Below are positions 63,139 to 64,000 of a DNA stretch of 64,000 nucleotides, one piece after another. The position numbers were made by a program, and so were the translations under genes. The notes under the pieces are model-generated. The model worked only from the letters and a program-made list of their open reading frames with translations, was not told the origin of the DNA and made no database searches. The first letter of the stretch is position 1. The number at the start of each line of letters is the position of its first letter. Origin of the DNA: Vicinamibacterales bacterium (GTDB taxonomy: Bacteria > Acidobacteriota > Vicinamibacteria > Vicinamibacterales > UBA2999); NCBI GenBank assembly GCA_030680175.1, contig JAUXWO010000036.1:1-64000 (forward strand), given 5' to 3'.

Positions 63139-64000
63139 CTACCGACCGGGCGCGAGGCCACGCACCGCCCCGATGAGGTGGTCCTTGAATTCGGGAGCGA
63201 CCTCGAAGCAGTACCGCACTCGCCGCTCGGAGCCCACATCGGGCGCGACGGTCAGGTAGGGCTTCTCCACCGGGGTCGTCCCCTGCATCCTCGCTTCAGT
63301 GCCGTCGTCGGGTCCGAGGACAATCGCCGCCGGCAGCATCTCGCAGGTGACGAACTGCGGAGTGGCCACCGCCGCCACCGCAAGCGTATCGAACGGGTTG
63401 AACCCGTCCACGGCAAAGACGTCACGCCACACCTGGAGCCATGCGCGCGCCGGCCCGGCCAGCCACTGTGCGGCGAGGCCACCCGTCGCGAGGCGGTCGA
63501 GGTCCGCCCCGGTCAGCCACACCTGCGACGAAATCTCGAACGGCGTCAGCGTCAACGGCACCTCGGCGTCGAGGAGCACACGGAATGCTTCGGGGTCGAG
63601 TTCGAAGTTGAGATCGCGATGGGCCGCCGGGTTCGTGGTCCCGGTGGTGAACCGCTGCCCCGGCCGACGACCCGCCACCGCCACGATCTCCCGAATGCGA
63701 GACGTGAGGGCGGGATGCCTCATCACCACGGTCGCCACATTGGTCGCGGGCCCCAGCACGAGGATCGTGAGCGACTCCTCGCGCAGGTGCTCGGCAAGGG
63801 CTCGCGAGGCCTCGGTTTCCACGCCAAGCATCCCGGCTGACGACGCCCCCGGGAACACGTGTACACCAGCCGGCCCCAGGAGGCGCACGAGGTCCGCCGC
63901 GATCCGCCCGGTGTCGCTGAGTGGCGCGTTGCCGAAGACCGCCGATACCCCACGCACGGTCAGGTGGGACGCGGCAAACGCCTGGGCGAGTGCCAGCGCG
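63139..64000 (-). CDS. Inosine-uridine-type nucleoside hydrolase (5' end outside window)
   Basis: At least 286 aa, open to base 64000. The visible N-terminus ALALAQAFAASHLTVRGVSAVFGNA is the segment that follows the calcium-binding DxDxGxDD motif, which lies beyond the window. ILVLGPATNVATVV, FTTGTTNPAAHRDLNFELDP and DGFNPFDTLAVAAV (His/Asp region) match ribonucleoside hydrolases. Cleaves the N-glycosidic bond of nucleosides. The frame contains a GTG at 63957 that is not the real start. Confidence 0.85.
   Translation of the reverse strand, partial: ALALAQAFAASHLTVRGVSAVFGNAPLSDTGRIAADLVRLLGPAGVHVFPGASSAGMLGVETEASRALAEHLREESLTILVLGPATNVATVVMRHPALTSRIREIVAVAGRRPGQRFTTGTTNPAAHRDLNFELDPEAFRVLLDAEVPLTLTPFEISSQVWLTGADLDRLATGGLAAQWLAGPARAWLQVWRDVFAVDGFNPFDTLAVAAVATPQFVTCEMLPAAIVLGPDDGTEARMQGTTPVEKPYLTVAPDVGSERRVRYCFEVAPEFKDHLIGAVRGLAPGR

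Overview
The window is very GC-rich (roughly two thirds G+C by eye), densely coded DNA from a bacterium. The gene content (SpoIID/LytB, imuA-imuB-dnaE2 mutasome, SET-domain methyltransferase, large secreted-protein repertoire, HME-type RND pump, short degenerate tandem repeats inside genes) fits an Acidobacteriota genome, perhaps class Vicinamibacteria. That placement is inference; no rRNA or tRNA gene was seen.

Layout. 1-4.3 kb (minus): the 5' part of a penicillin-binding transpeptidase fused to a SpoIID domain, a SET methyltransferase, and a coupled three-gene signalling operon (small N-terminal-type domain, HDOD, PAS-HisKA). Two 111-bp palindromic repeats sit directly upstream of two of the start codons. 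4.6-7.4 kb: a secreted triple RidA protein, a small hypothetical, and a secreted unknown coupled to a MerR regulator. 7.5-14.1 kb (minus): imuA-imuB-dnaE2 behind a strong promoter overlapped by an inverted repeat; tandem repeats with 7- to 10-bp units invade the coding sequence of imuB and dnaE2. 14.2-19.6 kb (plus): MFS exporter, amidohydrolase flanked by two palindromic repeats, alpha/beta hydrolase, DUF488, AbrB-VapC module. 19.7-27.4 kb (minus): secreted protein, two HExxH lipoproteins, RusA-like nuclease, MmeI-like restriction-modification enzyme, PIN toxin-antitoxin pair. 27.5-32.4 kb: SulP transporter, SelD fused to an FAD oxidoreductase, glycosyltransferase. 32.6-39.5 kb: divergent metal-efflux locus (secreted protein / His-rich protein, outer-membrane factor, adaptor, RND pump). 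39.6-43.7 kb (minus): nucleotidyltransferase pair, then an arsenic operon (ArsP-type permease, redox-active thioredoxin-like protein, ArsR, Acr3). 43.8-45.6 kb: a peroxiredoxin-like gene with an in-frame UGA, divergent from an AhpD-like gene. 46.8-53.2 kb (plus): FAD disulfide reductase, then transketolase, 6-phosphogluconate dehydrogenase and glucose-6-phosphate dehydrogenase. 53.2-58.7 kb (minus): GH63-like glucosidase, NAD(P)HX epimerase and glycogen debranching enzyme, translationally coupled. 58.8-64 kb (minus): small regulator and membrane protein, DUF3179 protein, PMT-type glycosyltransferase, nucleoside hydrolase (5' end outside the window).

The most notable item is the gene at 43802-44845. 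Its reading frame is interrupted by UGA exactly where the family has the first cysteine of a C-P-Y-C redox motif. A 7-bp hairpin with a GTG loop lies 14 nt after the UGA. The window also carries selD, the selenium-donor gene. This is best read as a selenoprotein with a bacterial SECIS element. Other notable items are the transpeptidase-SpoIID fusion, in-frame heptanucleotide arrays in the error-prone polymerase genes, and several uncatalogued dispersed palindromes.
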